A DNA stretch of 64,000 bases, taken from Podarcis raffonei. Taxonomy: Eukaryota > Chordata > Lepidosauria > Squamata > Lacertidae. Numbering within the stretch: position 1 is the first letter of the stretch; each line of letters begins with the position of its first letter. The translations under genes and the position numbers were made by a program. Location of the stretch: positions 33,780,001 through 33,844,000 of the forward strand of contig NC_070614.1 of the NCBI RefSeq assembly GCF_027172205.1, read 5' to 3'. Shown here one piece after another: positions 22,697-33,575 of this stretch. The notes under the pieces are model-generated. The model did no database searches, had not been told where the DNA came from, and worked only from the letters and a program-made list of their open reading frames with translations.

Positions 22697-25600
22697 GTAA
22701 GGCTTTTTGTTTTGTTTTGTTTTGCTTTGCTTTGTCTTTTGTTTTACCTTCTACGTGCACTAAACCAGGTCATAACTGATAAATGTGTGTGAGCCAAGCA
22801 TTGGCATGATCAGAAAGCAGCATTGCAATTGCTTTTGCAAGGCAAATTCTGAAGGAACCAGCTGGGAAGGGGAGTGAGAAGTTGTGTTCAATAGTGATAG
22901 GATTGGTCCCATTCTTGGATATGCCCACAGCCCAACTTTTCTTCTGGGTGTTTTATAATTGAGTAGTGCCTGACATCCATGGACACTTGATCAGGCAACC
23001 CAGCATAAACTAAGCCGGGGGTGGGGAAGTGGTATAACTCAAACACTACTAATAAAGGCTTGTTTTCTATTGGTTTCTTATTTTTGATGAGTCAGTAGAG
23101 ATAATACAATCTTAAGAATTCTGATAATATTTGCAGCCATGACAACTTTGACAACTGGCATGCTGTCAAATAGATGTTATGAAACAGATCGTTGATGAAG
23201 GGCTCAATATCTGTCTTACACATAATGTAACTTTTCCTTTAGGGCAAGGACAAAATACTATCAGCATGTTTTGTCATTGGTATTTGCAGTGAATGAGGTC
23301 AATATGAACTCCAAGACCTTACCAAATGGCAGCCTTGGCTTCCACATTTATGATAGTTATCTAAATGCAAGGATGACTCATCAGAACACATTGAAACTTC
23401 TTTCCAGCTACAAAAGAATTGTTCCAAATTTTAAATGTGATAAGCAAAAGAATCTGATAGCTGTCATTGGGGGACTTGATTGTGAAATCTCCCTTTACAT
23501 GGCTACACTCTTAGGCATCTACAAGATTCCACAGGTAGAATATGTGTGTGTGGGGGATGGACGGACATGATTCTTTTCAACTTTTATTTATGCGTTGTTC
23601 TACTATATCCATTTTCTTTTACTTTGTTCTCTTCTTTAAGAAAGACAGAGCGAATAAGGGAGAGAAGTGTTGTTGTTGTTTAGTCGTTTAGTCATGTCCA
23701 ACTCTTCATGACCCCATGGACCAGAGCACGCCAGGCACTCCAGTATTCCACTGCCTCCCACAGCTTGGTCAAACTCATGAACACTGTCCAACCATCTCGC
23801 CCTCTGTCGTCCTCTTCTCCTTGTGCCCTCAATCTTTCCCAACATCAGGGTCTTTTCCAGGGAGTCTTCTCTTCTCATGAGGTGGCCAAAGTATCATGCT
23901 CAAGATAATAGCAATTGTCAATTTCTTACCATTCTCTACTGGTAAAATAGGTGATTTATTGCATTTCATTCCTAAGATCAGTAGAGGAATAAGGAACATT
24001 TTGCAGACACCCAACAAAGACCCATTGGCTACTCTCACCTAGTTTAGCTGGCCAGTCAAAGATGTTCCTGGTGTGTGGCCACTGTGACATGCTGACAGCT
24101 TCTAGGAGCCACAGGTGAGAGCTGAGTTCAGGGTGGGAACCAAAGGTGGACATACTAGCCCAGAAGAAGAAAGGTATGTCCCCCCCAACCAGAAGTACTA
24201 CACCTTCTCTTGCACACCATAAACCCCATTGCATTTTGTCAATGTATGATTATTTCATGACAAATGTATTGTTTTCCTTTAGATTGCCTACTGTGTGAAT
24301 GCTCCAGTGGTGGACAGTAAAAGCCAGCTCCCTCCATTTTACCGGATGGTACCGAATGAAGAATATCAATACGCAGGGATTGTCTGTCTTCTTCTTCATT
24401 TCGAGTGGAAATGGGTTGGGATCCTTACAATGGAGAATGATAATGGAGACACATTTGTACAGACTTTAATGCCAATGCTTTTGAAGAATGGAATCTGTAT
24501 AGCCCTCAATAGCAAAATACCAGCTATAACTCATGCTATAGATATGTTGAGTTCATTTGAATCTATCCTAGATAAGGCCAGTTATCTATCCGATTCTAAA
24601 ATCACAGTATTGATTGTAAATGCAGAAAATCCCACAATAACATCTTTGACATGGACAATATATTTATACGCAATGCTGAAAGGTATTGTAGAGACTTCCA
24701 TAAGGAAAGTATGGATTATTACAGTCCAATGGGATTTTTCATCAGATACAATGCACAGAGCTTCAGATATACGAGTCTTTGATGGTGCACTGTCTTTTGC
24801 AATGCATTCAGATGAAGTGCCAGGGTTCAGAAAATACCTTCAGACCCTAAATCCAAACTCACCAAAAGGAGATGGTTTTATGAGAATATTCTGGGAACAG
24901 GTATTCAATTGCTTATTTCCTGATTCTAACGCAGGGAAGGAAAATGCTAATATTTGCACGGGTGAAGAGAGGTTGGAGCAGCTCTCTGGAACACTCTTTG
25001 AAATTAGTATGACTGGCCAAAGTTATAGCATCTACAACGCAATCTATGCCATAGCACATGGTTTACATAATATGTATGTGTTCAGGTCAAAACACAGAGC
25101 AATGCTGGACAGAACCAGATTTAATCTTCCAAATCTACAACATTGGCAGGTAATGTTTCACATCAAAAGCACCTATATTGTAAAATCTATTTTGGTATCT
25201 GATTGCACTCAATTAACTAGACACCAAATGTACACATACATAATTTAATTTTCCTTGAACATATTTATTTCTCCCATGCAATTGATTTCTCTTCAATGGG
25301 GGTGATATTGGATTAGTCAAGTTTATAGTATACAGTAACTTTTTTCCCTTCTGCAATTAGAAAAGACAATTCTTAAAGAATCTGAAACTCATTAATGTTA
25401 CAATGAATGATCAAAGCACTGTTTCTGTCTCTCTCTCACACACATTCTGTTGCCAGAATATATCTCTTCACTCTCATGCCTTGAAAGACAACTGGTGCCA
25501 AATCTGTATAGTTTTTGGGACCAGTAAAAAACTTCTCTCTTCTCTGTTTGTGGTATTATGAATTTTAATGTATGAGGCTTTAAAAATTTGTTGGTATTAT

Positions 25601-28600
25601 TTAGCAATTATTATATGTTTTAATTTTCTTATAACCCATTATAGGATCACTATATGATGAAGGGCAGGGTACAAATTCAACAAATGAAGAAATAAGCATT
25701 CTTTGTCTCTTTTCATTCTAGCTTCACTCTTTCCTAAGGAGCATCTCATTTAACAACACTGCTGGAGACACAGTATCCTTTAATGAGAATAGTGAATTAG
25801 CAGCTGGATATGATATAATAAACTGGGTTACTTTCCCAAACCAATCTTTTGTAAGAGTGAAAATTGGAAGGATGGAACCACAACCTATAATGGATAAAGA
25901 GTTTGTCATTGTTGAGGAGGCTATCACATGGCACTACATGTTCAACAAGGTAGGTTCTAAGTATAGTATAAGAGAAAATGTTTAACAAGAAGTGTTTCAA
26001 TATTGAACTTTGATAAGCCCTCCCAGACTGCCATGCAGGGGGGCTATATCAAAATTTCACAAAGCTATTGATTAAAGACAGTGTGATCAGTTTTGTACTG
26101 TGTCTGTATTAATGCAGCATTCCTATTTAATTGATTGATTAAAGACAGTGTGATCAGTTTTGTACTGTGTCTGTATTAATGCAGCATTCCTATTTAATTG
26201 TGACAAGCAGTGGCATAGGAAGGGGGGTATGTGGGTGCGGGTCACCCCAGGTGTTATCACTGAGGGGGGTGACCGTGGGGCCTGGCCTGCAGAGCACCCA
26301 AGCCACACGTCTCTCCTGGGGAGTGATGCAGAGACTTGGTCACCTGCAAGCTCCATGCTGCCCAAAACAGCAATGTGGGGCTTGTGGACTCCGTGGAGGT
26401 TCCGCACAGCATGCTCTGCCCCGGCTTGCCCTGCCCCTGGATGTAGGGCATTTGCGCTGCCCCGGGCACCCAAGCAGCTAACTACACCGCTGCTGACAAG
26501 GAAATTAGGACAGATAGTGTAGGGTTTCCTGAAAGTTGCCTCCAGGTTAGATTGGTATCATGCATTCATCATAGGGCTGCCCTTGAAGAGCGTTCAGAAG
26601 CTTCAAATAGGTTCAAAATATGGCTTTCACACGGGGCTGGAGCCACCTCATGATATCATTTTGAACTGATCTTGGACTATATTCACTGCTTGTTAATTGC
26701 TTAAGCCAGAGGTAAGGAAATCATTCTGGCCAATGCAGAGATCATAATTTTTCTCACCCCATCAAGCAAATTTTGACAGTCACCTGTCTGGTGACCTTTT
26801 TTTTTTTGGCCTGCCCTAAAGGGATCTTACAGAAGCTTCTTCCAAAGAAGCTATTTTATGTAGTGCTTTGAAAAGTGTTTCTGAAGAGCAAAAACCAGCC
26901 ATTTGCAAGGGGCTTCTGAAGATCTGACAAAGTGCATTGCACTTTGCATAGGACTTGACAGGCACCGTCAATCAGCTGGTCAGTGTGGTGCTTCAACACC
27001 TTTTTAGCTGAATCATGTTTTACATGCCAAAGATGATATAAGGCAAGTGGGTATTGCTTGGCCAAAATTCCCTCATGGGCCAAAAATCGATGGCTGGTGG
27101 GCCTAACTAGGCACATGAGCGAGACATTCTCCACTGCTTCTTTACTCTCAATCTCAGATCAGTGCCAGATTTAGGGTGGTGTGGGTGGTTCCATGCATAT
27201 GGTGCTGAGTCAAGGGGGAACAAAATTTAGAAGATCGATAAATGAGTAGATCGATTTGAGGGCACCAAATTTTGGTCTTGCACAGGACACCATATTACGA
27301 AAGATTACCAAAATCTTCACTTGCCCAGATAAGTGTATAATGCAAGTGTGGGGAACTTTTAATCCTCCAGATGTTGAACAATAGCTCCTTTTATCTTTGG
27401 CCAATGGCCATGCCTGCTAGGGCTGATGAGAGTTGCAGTCCAGCAAGATATGGAGGGCCAAAGGTTCCCCACACCTGATTTAAAGACTTACAGTCTTGGA
27501 TATCTCGGTGTCTTTCTTTAAAACTTTGTTTCTTGTTATTAAGCAAGTACAAGAGCAATTCATTTTCCTCCTCTGTTTATGGATAGATGCTGCCTGTTGC
27601 CATGTGTAATGAAAAGTGCCACCCAGGCTACAGAAGAAAAAAGAAAGAGGGTGAGCCATTTTGCTGCTACGATTGTGTTCCATGTCCAGATGGAAAGATT
27701 TCACACCAAAAGGGTAGGAAATACAGTGTTGTGAATATACAGCCTAATAAACCGAGTGCATTTGGCGATACACTAAATTTGTTTCTCATTTCCACTCATT
27801 AAGAGTAACCAGTAGTAATTTCTCAGCTTTCCCACTTGAATAGTCTTCTACTAGTCTCTGATAGGCCTTATAAGGTGATGCTGTTTGAAATGTTGTATAT
27901 GGTCTATTGTTAAAGCAGAACCATGAAATAACTAAAAACTATTTTCATGCTTAAAGCAGTCTACATATGAGTTGTTCTGCAGATTTTAGTTTTGTACTCT
28001 CAAATTAATGTGAAAACAGGACATAATAGTACTTATGTGATAAGGTTATGCTGAAGTGACACAGAGAGGATTTTTTTTCACCTATTCTTAGTCTTCCAGT
28101 CTATGGTTTCTTAAAAATCCTATTGGAGTGCTTGCTGAGTTCTGTTTAAATTAAATTTGCATAATAGATGTGCGAAATAAATACAGTGGTACCTCAGGTT
28201 ACAGACGCTTCAGGTTACAGACTCCACTAACCCAGAAATATTACCTCAGGTTAAGAACTTTGCTTCAGGATGAGAACAGAAATCGCATGGCAGCAGTGGG
28301 AGGCCCCATTAGCTAAAGTGGTACCTCAGGTTAAGAACAGGTTCAGGTTAAGAATGGACCTCCAGAACGTAATAAGTTCTTAAGCCAAGGTACCACTGTA
28401 TAGAGCTATCTTGAGGAGAACAATACCATTTTTAGAAACTTCTTTTAAATACTCATAATTGAAGGGCCGTGTTTATATTGAACAGAGCGGAGCTTGCTGA
28501 CAGTAGTGAATGAGGAATTGATACTGACACCTGATTTGTTCTAATTTTTCAGACATGGATGATTGTGTACAATGCCCAGAAGATAAATTTGCAAACAAAA

Positions 28601-29445
28601 ACAGAGACAGATGCCTTCCTAAGGTCATAGATTTCCTCTCTTTCTCAGAACCATTGGGCATCACTTTATCTGTTTTTAGTTTGACATTTTCACTAATTAC
28701 AGCTTTGGTGCTAGGCATTTTCATCAAGTACAAAGACACTCCCATCATTAAAGCCAACAATCAGAGCCTCTCTTTCTCACTCCTGATCTCTCTATTTCTA
28801 TGTTTCCTTTGTTCCTTCCTATTCATTGGCAAGCCCCAGTCAGTGACCTGCTGTTTACGGCAAACTGCTTTTGGCATAATCTTTTCAGTAGCTGTTTCTT
28901 GTGTATTGGCAAAAACTATCACTGTGGTTATTGCATTCATGGCTACCAAGCCAGGGTCTAACATGAGAAAGTGGGTTGGGAAAAGACTCACTAATTTGAT
29001 TCTTATTGGTTGCTCTCTTATTCAAGTCATTATTTGTGGTATATGGTTTTGTACAGCTCCTCCATTCCCAAATTTAGACATGAACTCATTGGCTGAAAAA
29101 ATCATAGTAGGATGCAGTGAAGGGTCAAACACAATGTTTTATTGTGTTCTGGGATACTTGGGATTTCTAGCCATTATCAGCTTCACCGTGGCTTTCCAGG
29201 CCAGGAGATTGCCAGACACTTTTAATGAAGCCAAATTCATCACTTTCAGCATGTTGGTCTTCTGCAGTGTTTGGTTGTCCTTTGTTCCCTCTTACTTGAG
29301 CACAAAGGGAAAATACATGGTGGCAGCAGAGATTTTCTCCATCTTGGCCTCCAGTGCTGGGTTACTGGGTTGTATCTTTGCTCCCAAATGCTATATAATT
29401 ATCCTGAGACCAGACCTGAACACCAAGAACAAGTTAATAAGGTGA
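22467..29445 (+). CDS. V2R-C: complete vomeronasal type-2 receptor, six exons
   Basis: Exons 22467-22696, 23243-23534, 24283-25149, 25722-25949, 27587-27713 and 28553-29445 join to 2,637 nt (878 residues). Phases 2-0-0-0-1, all GT-AG, no stop. Residue map: signal peptide 1-22, ligand-binding domain to about 539, cysteine-rich linker 540-600, seven helices and a short tail ending NKLIR. The ATG has A at -3 and is the first codon before a hydrophobic run. Exon 3 begins IAYCVNAP rather than the usual xTYG, and its middle is the most divergent here ([11 protein letters not shown] region), suggesting a distinct ligand. Introns hold a BovB piece (intron 2), two hAT MITEs and a tandem duplication (intron 4) and a mariner MITE (intron 5), all clear of splice sites. 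Exon 4 length (76 codons) puts it with B and F. Confidence 0.92.
23243..23534 (+). CDS. V2R-C exon 2
   Basis: 292 nt, acceptor CCTTTAG, donor CAG/GTAGAA. Reads [20 protein letters not shown] ... LLGIYKIPQ, open throughout. Confidence 0.9.
23669..23893 (-). mobile_element. RTE-BovB LINE, 3' end
   Basis: On the plus strand starts GTTGTTGTTGTTTAGTCGTT and continues with CATGACCCCATGGACCAGAG; on the minus strand it translates to [20 protein letters not shown], the C-terminus of BovB ORF2. 5'-truncated, in intron 2 of V2R-C. Confidence 0.85.
24283..25149 (+). CDS. V2R-C exon 3 (ligand-binding domain)
   Basis: 289 codons, the longest exon 3 of the cluster; [53 protein letters not shown]; ends LQHWQ. 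Confidence 0.9.
25722..25949 (+). CDS. V2R-C exon 4
   Basis: 76 codons from [16 protein letters not shown] to ITWHYMFNK; acceptor TTCTAG, donor AAG/GTAGGT. Confidence 0.9.
26070..26203 (+). repeat. 67-bp tandem duplication
   Basis: Two units starting GATTAAAGACAGTGTGATCA at 26070 and 26137 are identical for about 64 bp. The second unit overlaps the 8-bp target copy of the adjacent hAT MITE. Confidence 0.9.
26208..26492. mobile_element. hAT-type MITE in V2R-C intron 4
   Basis: 285 bp, ends CAGTGGCATAG and CTACACCGCTG (imperfect inverted pair), flanked by GTGACAAG (26200-26207) and CTGACAAG (26493-26500), an 8-bp duplication with one mismatch. GC-rich interior, no transposase. Confidence 0.8.
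27344..27477. mobile_element. Palindromic hAT-type MITE in V2R-C intron 4
   Basis: Ends CAAGTGTGGGGAACTTTT and AAGGTTCCCCACACCTG are inverted copies; interior has ATCCTCCAGATGTTG and TGATGAGAGTTGCAGTCC. The flanks match at only 5 of 8 positions, so it is old. Confidence 0.7.
27587..27713 (+). CDS. V2R-C exon 5 (cysteine-rich)
   Basis: 127 nt after GGATAG; reads [20 protein letters not shown] and [16 protein letters not shown]; the pyrimidine tract before the acceptor is broken by GGA, a weaker site than in the paralogues. Confidence 0.85.
28184..28398. mobile_element. Tc1/mariner-type MITE in V2R-C intron 5
   Basis: Ends CAGTGGTACCTCAGGTTA and ...CAAGGTACCACTG with TA on both sides (28182-28183, 28399-28400). 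Interior repeats the motif CCTCAGGTTAAGAAC in both orientations. Confidence 0.85.
28553..29445 (+). CDS. V2R-C exon 6 (seven-helix domain)
   Basis: 893 nt, acceptor TTTTCAG, stop TGA 29443-29445. [39 protein letters not shown]. Complete. Confidence 0.92.
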
Positions 29446-29589
29446 AATATGCAGGAATTTGGTCTGGCAGGAGTTAAGCTTCTGGTCCTAAGAATCATGT
29501 GAAATATTATGCTTATGCTCACAATTAATAAAGGGCCAGGGTGATGACTCATGATGGGTGACCTGTAGTTAGAAATGTTGGTAGAAAAG

Positions 29590-29745
29590 GGGTAGCTGAG
29601 TGGTAGCACTATGGCTTTGCAGGTCCCAGCTCAATTCCCTGCTTCTCTAGGTAGGGTTGGGAGTGACTCTGACAGTCAATATAGACACGGTGGGATCAAA
29701 TGGTCTGATTCCGTATAATATGTCCTGATTGAATGTTTGAACTTA
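29590..29745 (+). mobile_element. tRNA-derived SINE remnant
   Basis: TAGCTGAGTGGTAGCACTAT (A-box-like) and GGTCCCAGCTCAATTCCCTG (B-box-like), then GGTAGGGTTGGGAGTGACTC and AAATGGTCTGATTCCGTATA. Common reptile SINE type, decayed. Confidence 0.55.
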
Positions 29746-29860
29746 AAGCACAGTATAGATATATCAAAATTTGAAGAGAATCATAAGAAATGCTAAATTT
29801 GATATTGGAAATATGGTAAATATTTCTAGATATGATGTGTATCTAGAATTTGCTATAAAG

Positions 29861-29999
29861 CAGGGGTTCCCAAACTTGGGTTGCCAGCTATTTTTGGACT
29901 ACAATTCTCATCATCCCTGACCACTGATCCCGTTAGCTAGGGATGATGGGAGTTGTAGTCCAACAGCAGCTGGAGACTTAAGTTTGGGAAACCCTACTG
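29861..29999. mobile_element. Palindromic hAT-type MITE
   Basis: Ends CAGGGGTTCCCAAACTT and AGTTTGGGAAACCCTACTG; arms include ACTACAATTCTCATCATCCC and GATGATGGGAGTTGTAGTCC, so the whole element folds on itself. No clear target duplication. Confidence 0.7.
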
Positions 30000-30223
30000 T
30001 AGAGAATTCCATTACATAAACATCTTTTTATGCCTCCCTCCCCCTTTCTTTTTCCTTATTCTGCAAAAAGAAAATGCAGATTCTGAATTTGAGGCATCTT
30101 ACGATGTTGAATAACTAACACAGGGGAGTTGCAACCACATAGGAAAATAAGTATTCCAGAGACAAAGGTTGAGGGAACTAGGCCATATTTATTAATTTAA
30201 CACAAGAGATCTGCAGAAAGGAT

Positions 30224-30326
30224 TGTTGTTGTTGTTTAGTCATTTAGTCATGTCCGACTCTTCATGACCCCATGGACCAGAGCACGCCAGGCACTCTGTC
30301 TTCCACTGCCTCCCGCAGTTTAGTCA
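30224..30326 (-). mobile_element. Short 5'-truncated RTE-BovB insertion with target duplication
   Basis: About 103 bp of BovB 3' end (GTTGTTTAGTCATTTAGTCA, CATGACCCCATGGACCAGAG). AGAAAGGAT is repeated exactly at 30215-30223 and 30327-30335. Confidence 0.8.
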
Positions 30327-30605
30327 AGAAAGGATACAAGGTGTGAAATACTAATGGCACATGACAAGATGGACAAACCAACCATGCCAAGGGTCAGATG
30401 TAGTATCCTAGTATGATGATAGGCAAAGCATTCCTACTCAGAATCCCAGAAATCAGCCAGCAAATGTCTACACTTAATAAAGGTTTGGAGGGTGGGTGCC
30501 ATAAAACCCCAAAAAGGAAGCTAGGGTGGGCTTAAATGGACCAATGTCAGCCCTGTCTCCATTGCTTTGGTGCAGTGTGCATGAGCATGAATGAGACAAA
30601 ATGCC

Positions 30606-30642
<37 letters not shown>

Positions 30643-31040
30643 TTCCTACCCCGCTCATCTGGCTGTGTTTCCCCAGCCACTCTGGGCGGCTTTCAACAGA
30701 ATATTAAAAACAAAATGAAACTTCAAACATTAAAAATTTCCCTAAACAGGGCTGCCTTCAGGTGTCTTCTAAAAGTCAGATAGTTGTTTATCTCCTTGAC
30801 ATCTTTTGGGAGGGTGTTCCACAGGATGGGAGCCACTACCGAGAAGGCCCTCTGCCTGGTTCCCTGTAACCTAACTTCTCACAGTGAGGGAACCGCCAGA
30901 AGGCTTTTGGCGCTGGACCTCAGTGTCCAGGCTGAACGATGGGAGTGGAGATGCTCCTTCAGGTATACTGGGCCGAGGCCGTTTAGGGCTTTAAAGATCA
31001 GCACCAACACTTTGAATTGTGCTGGGAAACGTAGGTCTTT
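30606..31040 (-). mobile_element. L2-like LINE 3' end with (TAA)n tail
   Basis: Plus-strand order (ATA)n, CCCCGCTCATCTGGCTGTG, then reverse complement of the ORF2 C-terminus (FKVLVLIFKALNGLGPVYLK readable on the minus strand). Same family as 51472 and 54590. Confidence 0.8.
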
Positions 31041-32341
31041 CATACATCCAAGGAGCACAGAGTGGCCCCTCACCACTTCCAAGGAGATCAATGGATGCAG
31101 CCCCCTCACATTCTGCCTTTGTCCCGGGCAGCCAAAGCATGCTCGCCCACCACTCGCAGTACTGAGGGGTGGTTTTCCCTCCAAATAGGGCAACTTTGAA
31201 TGGGCCAATCAGAGGTTCCAGGTGGACGGCAGTGCCTCGCTGGCTGGTTGGCCATTGGGCTGCTACGCCATCCAGCCTTGCAGCGAAGTTTAAAAGGCTG
31301 GCTGTGTGAGGCTTCCACAACGCAGTCAGCTGAAGAGCAAAACCTCCCCACCCCCTTTACATTATTCCGTTTACACTTCAGGGCAATTACTTATCATGCT
31401 TCTAAAATGTATTTTCTTTTTCAGGTTCTGTTTAACATTACTTTCCCCCTAGATCTTACTCAATGGTTTTCTTGTACCTCCTGATCTTGCTATGGTTGCT
31501 GTATTCAGAACTAGGAAGGCATCTCCCTGTAGGCAAATCAGCAGCTCGGGAGGTTTTGCCTTCTCCATAGCAAAACTGTGAAAGCATTAGAGGAACCCAA
31601 GTCTTCAAACACAGGGTGAAGTGGTGCATCACCCACCATGGTATCAGAGGTGTATTCAGGATACCCCATTAGAAGGGCCTTGGTGGAAGTCCCTATCTAG
31701 AAGCTAAGTTTAGGACAGACGGGCCATCGGGTTTCCAGCTTAGGATAGCCAGCTCAGTAAATCAATGCCATGGGGAGGCCATAGTCCATGGCACAACCCT
31801 GAAATAGTTCCAGCACTCCAGCAGAAAGCTGAAATGGATACACACGCAATGCCTGAGCCAAAGTTCCACCTATACCTGTAATCAATAAAGTTGTGGCCAT
31901 TTTTATCCAGATAGTTGTCTGCTTGAGTTTGTACCATCGCACCTCACGTGGTATAAGGCCAGGGAGAGAAGGCACAGTATAAGGGGAAGAGTTCTCTCAC
32001 GAACATGCTTAGTGATCACAGCATGCCTCTGACAGCTGGCTCAGGAGATGGGGGACATGAGATCCTCCTTTGGGATGAATTATTTTGATTGGCAGATCCT
32101 TTAGTTGCTACATTTTAATAAATATAACCTGTTATCCATCTTTCTTGTCTCATGTCTTCTTGTATGTGTTGCCAATGAGCTTCCTATTACACACAAACAT
32201 GCATACTTAGAAGTGTCGTAAGCCACACTTTGTATGGAATTGAAAAGATAGTTTCTTGATTAACTTTTTCAATAAACCTTAAGATTGATTGAATATATCA
32301 TGTAATGTTCTGGGCATTTATTTTACAGAATGTAGGGTTAC

Positions 32342-32379
<38 letters not shown>

Positions 32380-33177
32380 AAAGTTGCTGAGCTTTTTTTG
32401 GTGAACATCCACCACCCAAAAAAGAAAAAGTTCAGGGGCTATTGGGGATTTTTATTGGGTCCCCCCCTTAATTATCCCCCTTGTCATATGCCCAGGTTTT
32501 TCCAGACATTTTGCGTGCGCACACACACACACACACACACACACATATGGTATCCTTTGAAGGAAGGGTGGATTAATGAATAAATAAATAGCCCTGCAAA
32601 AAATCATTTCGCTTTCTTTCTTAAAGATCAACACAACTAAATTAATTATTTATTTTTGACCTATGGCAGACAGTATACTGTATTATGGTAAATTGGAATA
32701 AAATATATGTAGTAGTGAAAGTAAAATTACAGTGCATTCTACTTGGAAAGAAAAAATAATTAAAAAATGTGTATATTAGGCAAAACTGTGTACAAAATGT
32801 TCATATAAAGAGAAAGGCACACTAGAATTTTCATGATATTTTTTAAAGGAACTAAGTTTAACAATCGAAAAATGAGAAACTGAGAAAGACCCACCCAGGT
32901 ACAAGCATTTTTGCATTGGAAGCATAATTTTCATTTTTATCTATCTCAAATTTCTTGAGATGCAACTTCAAAATAAGTATTCCCCTAAAGAATTGTGTTT
33001 CATAGAGACAAACATGTTTGCTGAAGCAATACCACAGAGGCACTTTCAGAAAACAGGTAATTTTCATCCACCTCCCTAGATCATTAATTGGAGTGTGGTC
33101 AGTTTTGCTCCCTTTAGAATACACTGCCAAGTTGTGCAGGCACTAGCAAAACAAAAAATCAAGAGCACAGTGAGTGG
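31041..33177. other. Repeat-rich intergenic region upstream of V2R-D1
   Basis: No gene supported. 31120-31945 is moderately GC-rich with TTTAAAAGGC and AATAAAGTTG, discussed under rejected calls. 32344-32378 is (GT)n and 32519-32545 (AC)n. From about 32380 the sequence matches the region before V2R-D2 (from about 41290), which marks the left part of the D1/D2 duplication. Confidence 0.5.
32344..32378 (+). repeat. (GT)n microsatellite
   Basis: Pure TG dinucleotide run near the left border of the D1 duplication unit; it is not present at the matching place in the D2 unit. Confidence 0.9.
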
Positions 33178-33187
33178 TTTAAATACC
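33178..33187 (+). promoter_or_regulatory. Candidate TATA-like element of V2R-D1
   Basis: TTTAAATACC lies about 125 bp before the ATG and inside a block conserved with the V2R-D2 upstream region. A TAAT-containing motif GATCATTAATTGG sits about 100 bp further upstream in both copies. Inference from position and conservation only. Confidence 0.35.
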
Positions 33188-33309
33188 CCCTACACTGCTT
33201 CTGCCTGGGGCTCCAATATCTGAGGCCTTAAGGTTTGTATTGCTGGCTGTAGAGTAGAGTATCAGTAAAGTGGAATCCTACTGGCATACTCCTAGACGTT
33301 CTAAGGAGG

Positions 33310-33575
33310 ATGGGGAAAGAAGGAATTCGGTGTTTTGAGGGAAGATCTGAGGAAAGATTTGCATTTGCGATATTACTGGTCTTGTTGCATATTATGATGG
33401 CTCACATGGCACACAAATGTAATCATTGCATTATTAGTGATCCCATCACTGTTCGTCACAGGTATCTACAGTCTGGTGATCTCATAATTGGTGGAATTAT
33501 TTATCAGTTCTTGCTGCCTGATCAACTGCATAGCTTTGATAAAGACCCTCATGATGAATTGATTCAAGAAACTCT
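33310..33575 (+). CDS. V2R-D1 exon 1 (signal peptide)
   Basis: 266 nt, [20 protein letters not shown] start, then CNHCIISDP and [11 protein letters not shown]. Donor CT/GTAAGC, phase 2. Confidence 0.9.

Noticed and set aside
31120-31945. Possible solo LTR (GC-rich, TTTAAAAGGC and AATAAA in LTR-like order)
   Set aside because: No partner repeat, no internal region and no target duplication could be found by eye; family cannot be named.
32305-32634. Open frames rich in CVCVCV or HTHTHT here and near 52100, 54000 and 59700
   Set aside because: Translations of (GT)n/(AC)n microsatellites.
32858-33130. Minus-strand open frame upstream of V2R-D1, also present before D2 (41719-42042)
   Set aside because: Similarity follows from the recent duplication; the frame lengths differ, there is no recognisable domain, and it lies over the likely promoter.
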